Below are positions 1 through 7,285 of a DNA stretch of 12,936 bases, in pieces (position 1 is the first letter of the stretch; each line of letters starts with the position of its first letter). The notes below the pieces were generated by a model. It was given only the letters and a program-made list of their open reading frames with translations, was not told the DNA's origin and made no database searches. A program made the translations under genes and the position numbers. The DNA comes from CAZWKX01 sp964633975 (GTDB lineage: Bacteria; Actinomycetota; Acidimicrobiia; Spongiisociales; UBA11373), in contig CAZWKX010000049.1 in NCBI GenBank assembly GCA_964633975.1, positions 1-12,936 of the forward strand. The letters are read 5' to 3'.

Positions 1-69
1 GGCAACGACAAGCTCTACGGGGGAGCCGGCAACGACACCTGCAGCGGCGAGACCAAGGTGAGCTGCTAG
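1..69 (+). CDS. C-terminal end of an RTX (hemolysin-type calcium-binding repeat) protein, partial
   Basis: Reading from base 1 in frame 1 gives 22 residues and a TAG stop at 67-69. They contain two Gly-Asn-Asp units and a Gly-Gly-Ala-Gly-Asn-Asp block, which fits the RTX nonapeptide consensus GGxGxDxUx. Proteins with such repeats are usually exported and fold on binding Ca2+. The last residues carry two Cys (GNDTCSGETKVSC), which could form a disulfide closing the repeat stack outside the cell. Only the tail is inside the window, so the function of the rest cannot be told. The family call rests on about two repeat units and is moderate. Confidence 0.6.
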   Translation, partial: GNDKLYGGAGNDTCSGETKVSC

Positions 70-127
70 GTGGGTGGCCTGGCCGGTTTCCCTCAACACC
101 CCCAACTGGTAGGCCGATAGCGTCGGC

Positions 128-1105
128 ATGGCTCGTCCGGTGCGGGAAAGCTCGCGTTCCGACGGATCACAGCCGGGCAGCTCGCCGTGGCTGCCGCTGT
201 TCGCCGGCATCTCCGCTGCGGCGGCCGCCGCGCTGGCGGTACTTCAGCCTCAGCGCTGGGTGGTGGCCATCGTTGCAGCGTCGGCGGCCGGCATCCTCGC
301 CGCCGCCATCGCCTACACGTTCGAAGCCAGGCAGAACTACCGCCGCCTGATCGCGGAAGCCACGCTGGAGAAGCCCGCCCTCTGGACCAAGCCGCGTGGC
401 GCGGCTCGCGCCGACCTCGGAACCGACAGCCTGCGCAACCTGGGCACCGAGACCCAGGCCCGCCTCGACCTCATCGGCACGGTCAGCCATGAGATGCGGA
501 CCCCCCTGACCGCCGTGCTCGGCTACGTCAAGCTTCTGCGCGACGAGGTCTTCGACCCCAAAGAGGCCGCCCAGATGCTCGAGGTCGTCGCCGAGCAGAG
601 CGAAGACCTAATGGCCATCGTCGAGGATCTCCTCACCGCCGCCCAGGCCAGCGCCGGCAAGCTCGAAGTCAAGCCCCACGACATCGACCTCGGCGAGGAG
701 ACTCGAACCGTCGTCGCCTCCATGCAGCGGCGCACGGAAAGCCCTATGTGGCTCAACCTCCACCCAGCGCACATCATCGCCGATGCCTCCCGGGTGCGCC
801 AGATCGTGCGCAACCTGCTGAGCAACGCCCTCATCCACGGCGGCGATAACATCGGCGTCGAGATCGACGTCGACGGCGAGCAGGCGAAGGTCACCGTCTC
901 CGACGACGGGCCCGGTCTCGGCGAGGCGAAGCCGGAACGAGCCTTCAACGCGTTCGAGAGCGGCACCAACGGTGAGCGCAAGCCGGGCTCAATAGGCCTA
1001 GGCCTTGCCATCTCGCGCTACCTGGCTCGGGCCATGGGAGGCGACCTCGTCTACGACCGCATCAACAACACCACCCGCTTCACGCTCACACTGCCCACCG
1101 ACTAG
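128..1105 (+). CDS. membrane sensor histidine kinase with no extracytoplasmic domain
   Basis: A 325-residue sensor kinase of a two-component system. Two hydrophobic stretches (about residues 21-40 and 44-64) are separated by only three or four residues, so almost nothing projects outside the membrane and there is no HAMP or PAS domain. A linker leads to the dimerization/phosphoacceptor motif TVSHEMRTPLT, with the phosphorylated His at 121. The ATP-binding domain shows the N box RNLLSNALIHG (Asn229, Asn233), the G1 box DDGPG (259-263) and the G2 box GLGLAI (290-295). The length is short for a histidine kinase but all catalytic boxes are present. No response regulator gene is adjacent, so its partner is unknown. 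The signal is probably sensed within or at the membrane, which is an inference. The ATG at 128 was taken because the first helix begins 20 residues later. A TAGCGT box lies just upstream (118-123). Confidence 0.93.
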   Translation: MARPVRESSRSDGSQPGSSPWLPLFAGISAAAAAALAVLQPQRWVVAIVAASAAGILAAAIAYTFEARQNYRRLIAEATLEKPALWTKPRGAARADLGTDSLRNLGTETQARLDLIGTVSHEMRTPLTAVLGYVKLLRDEVFDPKEAAQMLEVVAEQSEDLMAIVEDLLTAAQASAGKLEVKPHDIDLGEETRTVVASMQRRTESPMWLNLHPAHIIADASRVRQIVRNLLSNALIHGGDNIGVEIDVDGEQAKVTVSDDGPGLGEAKPERAFNAFESGTNGERKPGSIGLGLAISRYLARAMGGDLVYDRINNTTRFTLTLPTD

Positions 1106-1324
1106 CCGGATCGTCGGCCGACCTCGCCCGCCACACCGCCTCGCCACCTCCGACGATGCGGTCTACACGATCGAGCCTGCAAACACCGGGTGGCGCCGCA
1201 GGCCCAGCCGCCCGCGAACGATCCCGCCCTCATCGAAACGCCCGCCCGCGTGGAACCCGCGGCCAGAAGATGCCGCCCCCGTTCCATCAAGCGCGTGCCC
1301 TCCATGGAGCCGGCGTTGCGACGG

Positions 1325-1330
1325 TACCCT
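1325..1330 (+). promoter_or_regulatory. possible -10 box (TACCCT) before the GNAT gene
   Basis: TACCCT fits the actinobacterial -10 pattern TANNNT and lies 12 bases before the ATG at 1343, so a transcript would have a leader of only about 5 bases. No Shine-Dalgarno sequence is visible. The same hexamer stands before the SDR gene at 10044. It supports the start at 1343, but a hexamer alone is weak evidence. Confidence 0.3.
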
Positions 1331-1342
1331 GCCACTCCGACC

Positions 1343-2323
1343 ATGGCATCTACCTTGCCCACACCACCCGATGAGGACCGCCTCACCTGGCGACCCGCCA
1401 CCTTCGACGACGCGGCGCGTCTCGCCGAGCTGGTCACCGCCGTGCACGCCGTCGAGAACCTCGAAGACGTGCCCGGGCCTGACGGCTTCCGGCACCTCCT
1501 GTCTGGATCCATTCCCGATTCGCAGCGCGACACGCTGCTCGCCGTCGACGAGTCCGGGCGGGCACTGGCACTGGCTTTCGCGTGGCCCCAGGCGAAGAGC
1601 GGCCGAGGCCGGGCCTTCCTATGGCTCGAGGCCCATCCGACACGTATCGACCTGGAGCCCTTCCTGCTCTCGTGGATGGAGGCCCGAGGCGCCGAGTTCT
1701 TTGCCGAGCGGCACGTGGCGTCCGCACACCTCCGCTGCCACATCGAAGACCACCGTCGACGGGTTCGCCGCCTCTTGGAGAAGTCGGGCTACCGACACGC
1801 CCGCGATTTTGTCCAGATGCATCGCCGGATCGAGGGCGTTCCTTCGTCGGTAACCCTCCCGGACGGAGTCGACATAGTCCCGTGGTCCGAAGACCTGGAC
1901 GACCAGGCCCGCCTCGCCTGCAACGCCGCCTTCCAGCTTCACTGGGACACGATGCCGCTCGATCCCGCACAGTGGCGAGGCCGCGTGAGCCGGGCCCCAT
2001 TCTTCCGCTCCGATTTGAGCTTCCTCGCCGTTCACGACGGCCGGGTCCTCTCCCTCGCCATGTCATCGGTCGATCTGGAGCGCGCCGAGCGCGAAGGCAC
2101 CACAGAGGTTTGGATCGACCGCCTCGCCACCCTGCCCGACTGGCACCGCCGAGGATTGGGGACGGCCCTGTTGAAGAAAGTCATCCGGGCGGCCGCAGAC
2201 TGCGGCTTCGACACGGCGGCGCTCACCGTCGACGCCGAGAGCAACACCAACGCCACCGCCTTGTACGGCCGACTCGGCTTCGTGACCCGGCGCGCCAACG
2301 CGATCTACGTCAAAGAGGTGTAG
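1343..2323 (+). CDS. tandem GNAT N-acetyltransferase
   Basis: A 326-residue protein with two GNAT folds in series, the arrangement seen in mycothiol synthase MshD and other actinobacterial acetyltransferases. The first half (about 13-160) begins with a typical GNAT beta strand, LTWRPATFDDAARL, and is degenerate. The second half (about 175-326) carries a clear acetyl-CoA pyrophosphate loop, WHRRGLGTALL (267-277), followed by the motif-B pattern NTNATALYGRLGF (301-313). The C-terminal domain is therefore the likely catalytic one. The acceptor substrate cannot be read from sequence, and MshD itself is only one possibility. The frame stays open upstream to a GTG at 1190 and an ATG at 1304, but that part is low-complexity Pro/Arg/Ala without domain character. 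The start at 1343 was chosen because it sits just before the GNAT fold and behind a -10-like hexamer. The 237 bases between the kinase stop and this start show no other gene. The gene converges on the hydrogenase operon, 12 bases apart. Confidence 0.8.
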   Translation: MASTLPTPPDEDRLTWRPATFDDAARLAELVTAVHAVENLEDVPGPDGFRHLLSGSIPDSQRDTLLAVDESGRALALAFAWPQAKSGRGRAFLWLEAHPTRIDLEPFLLSWMEARGAEFFAERHVASAHLRCHIEDHRRRVRRLLEKSGYRHARDFVQMHRRIEGVPSSVTLPDGVDIVPWSEDLDDQARLACNAAFQLHWDTMPLDPAQWRGRVSRAPFFRSDLSFLAVHDGRVLSLAMSSVDLERAEREGTTEVWIDRLATLPDWHRRGLGTALLKKVIRAAADCGFDTAALTVDAESNTNATALYGRLGFVTRRANAIYVKEV

Positions 2324-2335
2324 ACGGCTCGGCCG

Positions 2336-2800
2336 TCAGCCCTCCGGCAAGGCGATCTCCTCGAGGATCATCTCGACGGCCACGGGCACGGCCGCGGCCA
2401 CCTCCGGGCTGAGCCCGCCGCCGATGCTGAAGTCGCCGCCTTCGATCCCGTACACGGAGATGCGACCCGGCAGCCTTCCCAGGGCACGAGCCATCTCGAC
2501 CGCGGTATCGACACCGAGCGCGTGAGTCGACGCCACACGAACACCGGCGGGAAGCGGGTCATAGGTGACATCGAACCTCTGCACGGTCCCGGCCGAGGCC
2601 CCAGACTCCATGGCATCGATGACGATGGCCTTACCGGCCTCCGCCCAAGCGCCCATCAGCGCCGCCGGGTCGGCTCTCATCATCTGCAGGAGATCGACTC
2701 CCTCCGGAGCCGTGTCGACCAGCGCGGCGACGACGACATGGCCAACACGATCATCACCTCCGTCGGGGTTGCCCGCCCCTACGACAACCCAATCAGCCAC
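2336..2800 (-). CDS. [NiFe]-hydrogenase large-subunit maturation endopeptidase (HyaD/HybD/HycI family)
   Basis: This 154-residue peptidase would remove the C-terminal extension of HyhL after nickel insertion. It opens with the family's strand and loop VVVGAGNPDGGDDRVG, where Asp17 matches the first nickel-sensing acid (Glu16 of HybD, Asp16 of HycI). A second acidic site lies in VIDAMESG, and the His in STHALGVD matches the third (His93 of HybD). A C-terminal YGIEGGDFSIGGGLSP segment is typical of peptidases serving group 3 enzymes. The frame is open further upstream, but the family fold begins directly after the GTG at 2800, which has GGAG eight bases before it. That GTG overlaps the hyhL stop by 8 bases (GTGGCTGA), so the two are probably translationally coupled. 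It is the last gene of the operon. Confidence 0.92.
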   Translation of the reverse strand: MADWVVVGAGNPDGGDDRVGHVVVAALVDTAPEGVDLLQMMRADPAALMGAWAEAGKAIVIDAMESGASAGTVQRFDVTYDPLPAGVRVASTHALGVDTAVEMARALGRLPGRISVYGIEGGDFSIGGGLSPEVAAAVPVAVEMILEEIALPEG

Positions 2801-4097
2801 GATCGATCTCCAATCTGAGGAAATGGGTGGCACACGAGATGCACGGGTCGTAGTTGCGGATCGTTTGCTCCAGACGCCACCCCAGCTCCTCATCGGACAG
2901 GTCGAGGCTGCTCTCAAGCACAACCCGCAGGTCTTCTTCGATGCTCAACTGGTTCTGGGCCGTAGGCGGAGCGATCTGGGCGTCGGTGATCCAGCCTTCA
3001 TCATCCACCCGGTACCGGTGGTACAGCATGCCCCGCGGCGCCTCGGTGGCGCCGTGGCCTTCGCCTGCCTTCACCTTGAGAGCGACCACCGGCTCCGTCG
3101 GCTCCTCATACGCGTCGATGACACGAAGTGCCTCCTCGACGGCGTACATGGTCTCCACCGAGCGGACGACGATGCTCTGGAAGGGGTTCACGCAGGTCTC
3201 GCCGAGCCCGGCGGCGGCCGCCGCCTGCTGGCAGGCCGGGGTGAGCTTGTCGAAATTGAGGTTGTAGCGGGCCAGCGGACCAACGAGGTACGAGCCCCGC
3301 TCCTTGACCTTGGATTGGAGCGCGTTGGAGCGCTCCACGTGGATCTCCTCGAAGACGTCGTTGAACTCGGAGGCATCGACATCGATGCCTTTCGTCGAGA
3401 CGATGCGGCCTTCGTTGAACGGGTACTCATCCGGATGGCTCACCGAGACGTACTCGAGATCCTGCCCGACGGCGGGAAATGGGAGGCTCGAAGTGAACTC
3501 CACCGCCCACTTCGCCGCGTCCAGGGCCCACTCCAGGTCCGGAACGAGCGTGGCGAGTTCCCCCTTGGTGGGAACCCGGTAGAAGCCACCCACCCGGACG
3601 TTGATGGGGTGGATCTCCCGGCCGCCGAGCAGCGTCATCACGGTGTTGCCCACCTTCTTGAGCCTGAGCGCCCGCTCCACCGTCTCACGGTGATCGACCG
3701 CCATGTGGATGGCGCTTTGATACCCGAGAAAGTCGGGGAGATGGAGCATAAAAGCATGCAGCACATGGCTCTCGATCCACTCACCGCAATAGAGCAGCCG
3801 CCGCAGCTCCCGCAGCTGCCCTCCAACCGTGGCGCCGAAAATCGATTCCATGGCGTGCACCGACGACATCTGGTACGCCACCGGACAGATTCCGCAGATC
3901 CGGGCGGTGATGTCCGGAGCATCGCCAAAGCGGCGGCCCCTCAGGAAGGCCTCATAGAACCGCGGCGGCTCGAAGATGCCGAACTCGACGATCTCCACCT
4001 TGCCGCCACGAACCTCCACCTTCATGCTGCCCTCGCCCTCGACACGGGCTAGGTAGTCAACAGAGATGCGGCGCGGCTCAGTCTCGGGCGTAGGCAT
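2793..4097 (-). CDS. hyhL: group 3b [NiFe] hydrogenase large (alpha) catalytic subunit
   Basis: A 434-residue catalytic subunit that holds the NiFe(CN)2CO centre and interconverts H2 with protons and electrons in the cytoplasm. The N-terminal RVEGEG motif (18-23) is followed by the L1 nickel motif RICGICPVAYQ (Cys68, Cys71) and, at the C-terminus, the L2 motif DPCISCATH (Cys419, Cys422, His425). Nine residues (FLRLEIDRG) follow His425 and should be cut off by the peptidase encoded next. The length fits group 3b. L1 ends in Tyr75 where many families have His (RxCGxCxxxH). The ATG at 4097 was chosen because GGGAGG lies about six bases upstream. A GTG immediately before it at 4100 is also possible. 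The start overlaps hyhS by 20 bases. The assignment to group 3b rests on the beta/gamma/small/large gene set rather than a HoxFU diaphorase. Confidence 0.97.
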   Translation of the reverse strand: MPTPETEPRRISVDYLARVEGEGSMKVEVRGGKVEIVEFGIFEPPRFYEAFLRGRRFGDAPDITARICGICPVAYQMSSVHAMESIFGATVGGQLRELRRLLYCGEWIESHVLHAFMLHLPDFLGYQSAIHMAVDHRETVERALRLKKVGNTVMTLLGGREIHPINVRVGGFYRVPTKGELATLVPDLEWALDAAKWAVEFTSSLPFPAVGQDLEYVSVSHPDEYPFNEGRIVSTKGIDVDASEFNDVFEEIHVERSNALQSKVKERGSYLVGPLARYNLNFDKLTPACQQAAAAAGLGETCVNPFQSIVVRSVETMYAVEEALRVIDAYEEPTEPVVALKVKAGEGHGATEAPRGMLYHRYRVDDEGWITDAQIAPPTAQNQLSIEEDLRVVLESSLDLSDEELGWRLEQTIRNYDPCISCATHFLRLEIDRG

Positions 4098-4851
4098 CAC
4101 TCGCCTCCCGGAAAGCCTCGGCGTACGCGTTGAAGCTTCTCAGGCTGTTCACCACGTCGCGCTCGTCGACACCCAAAGAGAGAAACCAGCCGACCAAAGA
4201 GGGCAGGTTCGGCGACTCCATCGGGCCGTAGCACCCGTAGCACCCCCGGTCGTAGGCCGGGCACAGGGCATTGCATCCGGCCTGGGTCACCGGACCCAGG
4301 CACGGGATACCTTTGGCCACCATCACACAGGTGGTGCCGCGGCGCTTGCACTCCACGCACACGCTGTAGGTGGGGATGTTGGGCCGTCTGCCGTGGAGAA
4401 AGGCATTTACGGTCTCCAGCAGCTGCACCTTGTTGATGGGACAGCCCCGCAGCTCGAAATCGACGGCGACATGGTCGGCAACCGGTGTCGACCGCTGCAG
4501 GGTCGAGATGTACTCGGGCTTGGCGTACACGTAGCGGGTGTACTCCTCCACGTCGGCCCAGTTGCGAAGCGCCTGGATGCCCCCGGCCGTGGCGCACGCC
4601 CCGATGGTGACGAGGAACTCCGACTGCTCACGTATCTCACGGATGGCATCCAAGTCGTGCGGCGTGGTGATGGACCCTTCCACCAGCGTGAGCTGGTACG
4701 GGCCCTCGATGATCTCCCGAGAGGCCTCGGGGAAGTTGGCGATCTGTATGACTCCTGCCACCGCAAGCAGCTCGTCCTCACAGTCGAGCAGGCTGAGCTG
4801 GCAGCCGTCGCAGGAGGCGAACTTGAACACGCCGAGTTTCGGCCGGCCCAT
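4078..4851 (-). CDS. hyhS: group 3b [NiFe] hydrogenase small (delta) subunit
   Basis: A 257-residue electron-transfer subunit partnering HyhL. It has no twin-arginine signal, so the enzyme is cytoplasmic. The proximal [4Fe-4S] cluster ligands are in SCDGCQLSLL (Cys14, Cys17), GACATAGG (Cys86) and RGCPINK (Cys137). The C-terminal part is Cys-rich, with Cys165, 168, 175, 184, 193, 197, 204 and 207 in the patterns CVECKRRGTTC, CLGPVTQAGCNALCP and GCYGCYGP. These are the likely ligands of the medial and distal clusters. The ATG at 4851 has a strong GGAGGT just upstream and overlaps the hyhG stop by one base (TGATG), a classic termination-reinitiation junction. The frame is open further upstream inside hyhG, but that part has no family similarity. 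Confidence 0.97.
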   Translation of the reverse strand: MGRPKLGVFKFASCDGCQLSLLDCEDELLAVAGVIQIANFPEASREIIEGPYQLTLVEGSITTPHDLDAIREIREQSEFLVTIGACATAGGIQALRNWADVEEYTRYVYAKPEYISTLQRSTPVADHVAVDFELRGCPINKVQLLETVNAFLHGRRPNIPTYSVCVECKRRGTTCVMVAKGIPCLGPVTQAGCNALCPAYDRGCYGCYGPMESPNLPSLVGWFLSLGVDERDVVNSLRSFNAYAEAFREASDAYARD

Positions 4852-5690
4852 CACACCTCCCGAATGTCGAGTAAACGATCGATGACGTCGTAGGCGAGCA
4901 CGGGACCGTCCCTGCAGACGAAATGCGGGCCGAACTGGCAATGGCCGCACACCCCGATGCCGCACTTCATGTTCCTCTCCATCGAAATGAAGATCCGGCT
5001 GGCCGGCATGCCCCGCTTCATCAGCTCTGCCGCGGTGAAGCGCATCATGATCTCCGGCCCGCAGACGAGGGCAACCGCCTGTTCGTAGTCGACGTGGGCT
5101 ATCGGTATCAGCGTCGTCACCACGCCTACCCGCCCCCTCCAGCTCGTCGCAGCCGAGTCGACGGTGACCTGGACGTCCAGGTCGAAGCGCCCCCGCCAAT
5201 CCTGGATCTCCTCGATGAAGGGAAGGTCGCGCGGCGATCGGGTCCCAATGAGGACCGCCACCTGCTCGTATCGATCCCGGTTGGTGAGGATCTCACGAAT
5301 GGCCGGCCGCAGCGGCGCCACCCCGATGCCGCCGGCCACTATGACCACGTCCCGTCCTACCGAATAGCCGAGAGGCCAAGGCGTCCCAAACGGCCCCCTG
5401 ACCCCGACCTGATCACCTGGCCGCAACCCGGAAAGCGCCTCGGTCACCTTGCCCACACGCCGAATCGTGTGTACCAGCCGTTCCGGCTCGGCCGGATCTC
5501 CGCTGATCGAAACGGCCGACTCCCCGGTGCCGAATGGATAGAGCATGTTGAACTGGCCGGGCCGGAACGAGAAATCGCCGGGAGCTTCGAGCACGATGGT
5601 GAAAGTGTCGTGCGTCTCCTCCCAGCGGTCCACGACACGGCACCACCTGGGAGCCATAAAAGGCGTGGCGGCGTCAGGGACGGTCAACAT
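4851..5690 (-). CDS. hyhG: hydrogenase FAD/NAD(P)-binding gamma subunit (sulfhydrogenase type)
   Basis: A 279-residue flavoprotein of the ferredoxin-NADP reductase / dihydroorotate dehydrogenase electron-transfer family that exchanges electrons between NAD(P)H and the Fe-S chain of the hydrogenase. The FAD domain (about 15-110) shows RPGQFNML and a SAVSISG segment in place of the RxYS motif of plant-type reductases. Related gamma subunits also lack a strict RxYS. The NAD(P) domain has VIVAGGIGVAPLRP (116-129) and CGPEIMM (210-216). The C-terminus carries the [2Fe-2S] motif MKCGIGVCGHCQFGPHFVC (Cys243, 248, 251, 259). The ATG at 5690 was chosen; it lies 17 bases inside the preceding gene with no strong ribosome site, so coupling is likely. 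An in-frame ATG at 5657 is the alternative. Longer upstream extension is Cys/Ser/Arg-rich and looks non-coding. Whether NAD or NADP is used cannot be decided here. Confidence 0.95.
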   Translation of the reverse strand: MLTVPDAATPFMAPRWCRVVDRWEETHDTFTIVLEAPGDFSFRPGQFNMLYPFGTGESAVSISGDPAEPERLVHTIRRVGKVTEALSGLRPGDQVGVRGPFGTPWPLGYSVGRDVVIVAGGIGVAPLRPAIREILTNRDRYEQVAVLIGTRSPRDLPFIEEIQDWRGRFDLDVQVTVDSAATSWRGRVGVVTTLIPIAHVDYEQAVALVCGPEIMMRFTAAELMKRGMPASRIFISMERNMKCGIGVCGHCQFGPHFVCRDGPVLAYDVIDRLLDIREV

Positions 5691-6138
5691 AGAGATCCAG
5701 GAGCTGCAGCTGCGTTGCCTGTAGCCGGCCGGCGAGCAGCATTGCCAGCCGCGACATGACGTAGAAGCCAAGCGACGTGTCTTGGGCGGCGCACTCCCGA
5801 AGCGCCCTGCCGTCGATTGCGACGACCTCGGTGGGAGTCATGGCCCTGGCGTCGAAGAGCCAGCGGTACGGCTCGAACATCCAAGACCAACCGAGAATCT
5901 CACCTTTGCCGACCGTCTGCACGACTCGCGCCCCATGACCCGGGGAGTGGACCTCGATGGCGATGGTCCCGTGAATGATCAGATAGCACCGATCCGCCGT
6001 GCCGCCGGCCCGGAAGATGACCTGATCGGGCTCGAACGTCGTCAATCCCCGTGCGCAGGCGCCGACCCGACGCACCTGTGCAGGTTCCATGCCCGCGACG
6101 AAAGGATGCGCAGCCAGAAGCTCTTGTATATCAGGCAT
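5674..6138 (-). CDS. cyclic-nucleotide-binding-fold protein without DNA-binding domain (HoxI-like)
   Basis: A 154-residue protein consisting of one cNMP-binding beta-barrel (about 12-112) and a C-terminal helix. It ends where CRP/FNR proteins would begin their helix-turn-helix, so it is not a transcription factor. The barrel is recognisable from FEPDQVIFRAGGTADRCYLI and the following HG turn. The phosphate-binding cassette is altered: the usual FGE...R-A-T is replaced by LGWSWMFEPYRWLFDARAM (82-100), so cyclic-nucleotide binding in the usual mode is doubtful. HoxI, an extra subunit of the Ralstonia eutropha NAD-reducing hydrogenase, is a cNMP-fold protein of this kind and is tied to NADPH activation of that enzyme. 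A similar role here is an inference from position. The ATG at 6138 has AAGGAGGAG directly upstream and overlaps hyhB by 8 bases. Confidence 0.88.
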   Translation of the reverse strand: MPDIQELLAAHPFVAGMEPAQVRRVGACARGLTTFEPDQVIFRAGGTADRCYLIIHGTIAIEVHSPGHGARVVQTVGKGEILGWSWMFEPYRWLFDARAMTPTEVVAIDGRALRECAAQDTSLGFYVMSRLAMLLAGRLQATQLQLLDLYVDRP

Positions 6139-7249
6139 CCGTCTCCTCCTTGGCCCGCAGCACCGCCACCTCGGCGGTGATATCGATGCCGACCGGGCAC
6201 CACGTGATGCAGCGCCCACAGCCCACACAGCCCGATGTCCCGTATTGGTCGTACCACCAGGCGAGCTTGTGGGTGATCCACTGGCGATAGCGAGCCGCCG
6301 TACTGGAACGAAGCGGCCCTCCGTGAATGAACGAGAACTCGAAGTTGAAGCACGAGTCCCAGCGCCGCACCCGCTCGGCCGAAAAGCCGGTCAGGTCGGT
6401 GTGGTCCTCCACGTTTGAACAGAAGCAGGTGGGACAAACGAGTGTGCAGTTGGCGCAGGCCAGGCAGCGCTTCGCCACCTCCTCCCAGTGCGGGCTGGCC
6501 AAGCTGCGCTCCAACAGATCCTTGATGCCCGCCGTGTCCATAGCCCGGCCCATCTTGCCTGCGGCTTCCGACAGCAGACGATCGGCCTCGGCAACGTCCT
6601 CCTTGGCCGCCGCAGGCGCCCCCAGGGCCGCCAGCAGCTCGGCACCCTCCTCGGACCCGGTCTCCGCAAGGAAAACGTGCCGCCCCCCGCCGACCATCTC
6701 CGTAAGCACCACATCGAAGCCGGAGCCGGCCCGCGGCCCGGTGCCCATCGACGCACAGAAACAGGTGCCCCCAGGCTCTACACAGTTCACCGCCACGAAG
6801 AAAGCGCCCTCGCGTCGCGGCCCGTACACGCCATCGGGCCGCCCGTTGAGAAAGACCCGGTCTTGGACGTCCACGGCGGCAAGCTCGCAGGGCCGCACCC
6901 CAAAAAACGCAAAACGCGGCGGCTCCTCCAGAGGCACCGTCTCGAAGCCTTGGCTGCTCCGCGTGCCGGCCCACACGACGGCCTCAGGCGGATGGAGAAA
7001 GGCTTTCGGAGAAGTAGGTCCCACAACGTAGCGGAACAGGCTCTCGCCGCCGTCGTTGTTCAGCCGGTAGCTGCCGGCGTCCTGCTCGTCGTCGCACCCG
7101 ACGGGGAGATCAGACGTGCCGGTGATGTCGCCGTACACGACCGCCCCGCCACAAACCGTCGGCCCCACTACCTGATAGCCCTTCTCACCCAACAGACGAA
7201 TCAGAGCGTCGAGGTGCATCCTTTCCAGCAGCAGTGCTTCGGGCGGCAT
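6131..7249 (-). CDS. hyhB: hydrogenase iron-sulfur beta subunit with two [4Fe-4S] motifs
   Basis: A 372-residue electron-transfer subunit, first in the operon. It resembles anaerobic sulfite reductase subunit A and sulfhydrogenase beta. The N-terminal two thirds hold family motifs such as RFAFFGVRPCELAA (112-125) and the Cys-containing FVAVNCVEPGGTCFCAS (151-167). The C-terminal third has two ferredoxin-type motifs: CLACANCTLVCPTC (Cys262, 265, 268, 272, with extra Cys275 and 277) and CVGCGRCITWCPVG (Cys341, 344, 347, 351). It would pass electrons between HyhG and HyhS. The ATG at 7249 was chosen; AAAGGGA lies a few bases upstream, and an in-frame ATG at 7219 is an alternative. Upstream extension to 7357 is Arg/Pro-rich and not conserved in character. 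A hairpin that includes the ribosome site precedes it. Confidence 0.95.
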   Translation of the reverse strand: MPPEALLLERMHLDALIRLLGEKGYQVVGPTVCGGAVVYGDITGTSDLPVGCDDEQDAGSYRLNNDGGESLFRYVVGPTSPKAFLHPPEAVVWAGTRSSQGFETVPLEEPPRFAFFGVRPCELAAVDVQDRVFLNGRPDGVYGPRREGAFFVAVNCVEPGGTCFCASMGTGPRAGSGFDVVLTEMVGGGRHVFLAETGSEEGAELLAALGAPAAAKEDVAEADRLLSEAAGKMGRAMDTAGIKDLLERSLASPHWEEVAKRCLACANCTLVCPTCFCSNVEDHTDLTGFSAERVRRWDSCFNFEFSFIHGGPLRSSTAARYRQWITHKLAWWYDQYGTSGCVGCGRCITWCPVGIDITAEVAVLRAKEETDA

Positions 7250-7253
7250 AGGT

Positions 7254-7285
7254 CCCTTTGATCGTCGGCATGCCCCAGTCAAGGG
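7254..7285 (-). promoter_or_regulatory. imperfect inverted repeat in the hyhB leader overlapping its ribosome site
   Basis: On the plus strand CCCTTTGA (7254-7261) and TCAAGGG (7279-7285) form inverted arms with one bulged base, around an exact palindrome GGCATGCC (7267-7274). In the minus-strand transcript the downstream arm contains AAAGGG, which is also the Shine-Dalgarno sequence of hyhB four bases before its ATG. It could be a DNA operator or an RNA hairpin that masks the ribosome site. Function is inferred only. Confidence 0.3.

Noticed and set aside
1190..1342. N-terminal extension of the GNAT protein from a GTG at 1190
   Set aside because: The extra 51 residues are Pro/Arg/Ala-rich without fold character, and a -10-like hexamer lies inside this stretch, close to the ATG at 1343.
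2565..4052. Long plus-strand open frame of 495 codons
   Set aside because: It is antisense to hyhL and lacks any domain character; hyhL has all nickel motifs and overlapping operon partners.
5674..6138. Reading the cNMP-fold gene as a CRP/FNR-type transcription regulator of the operon
   Set aside because: The protein ends after the helix following the barrel and has no helix-turn-helix domain.
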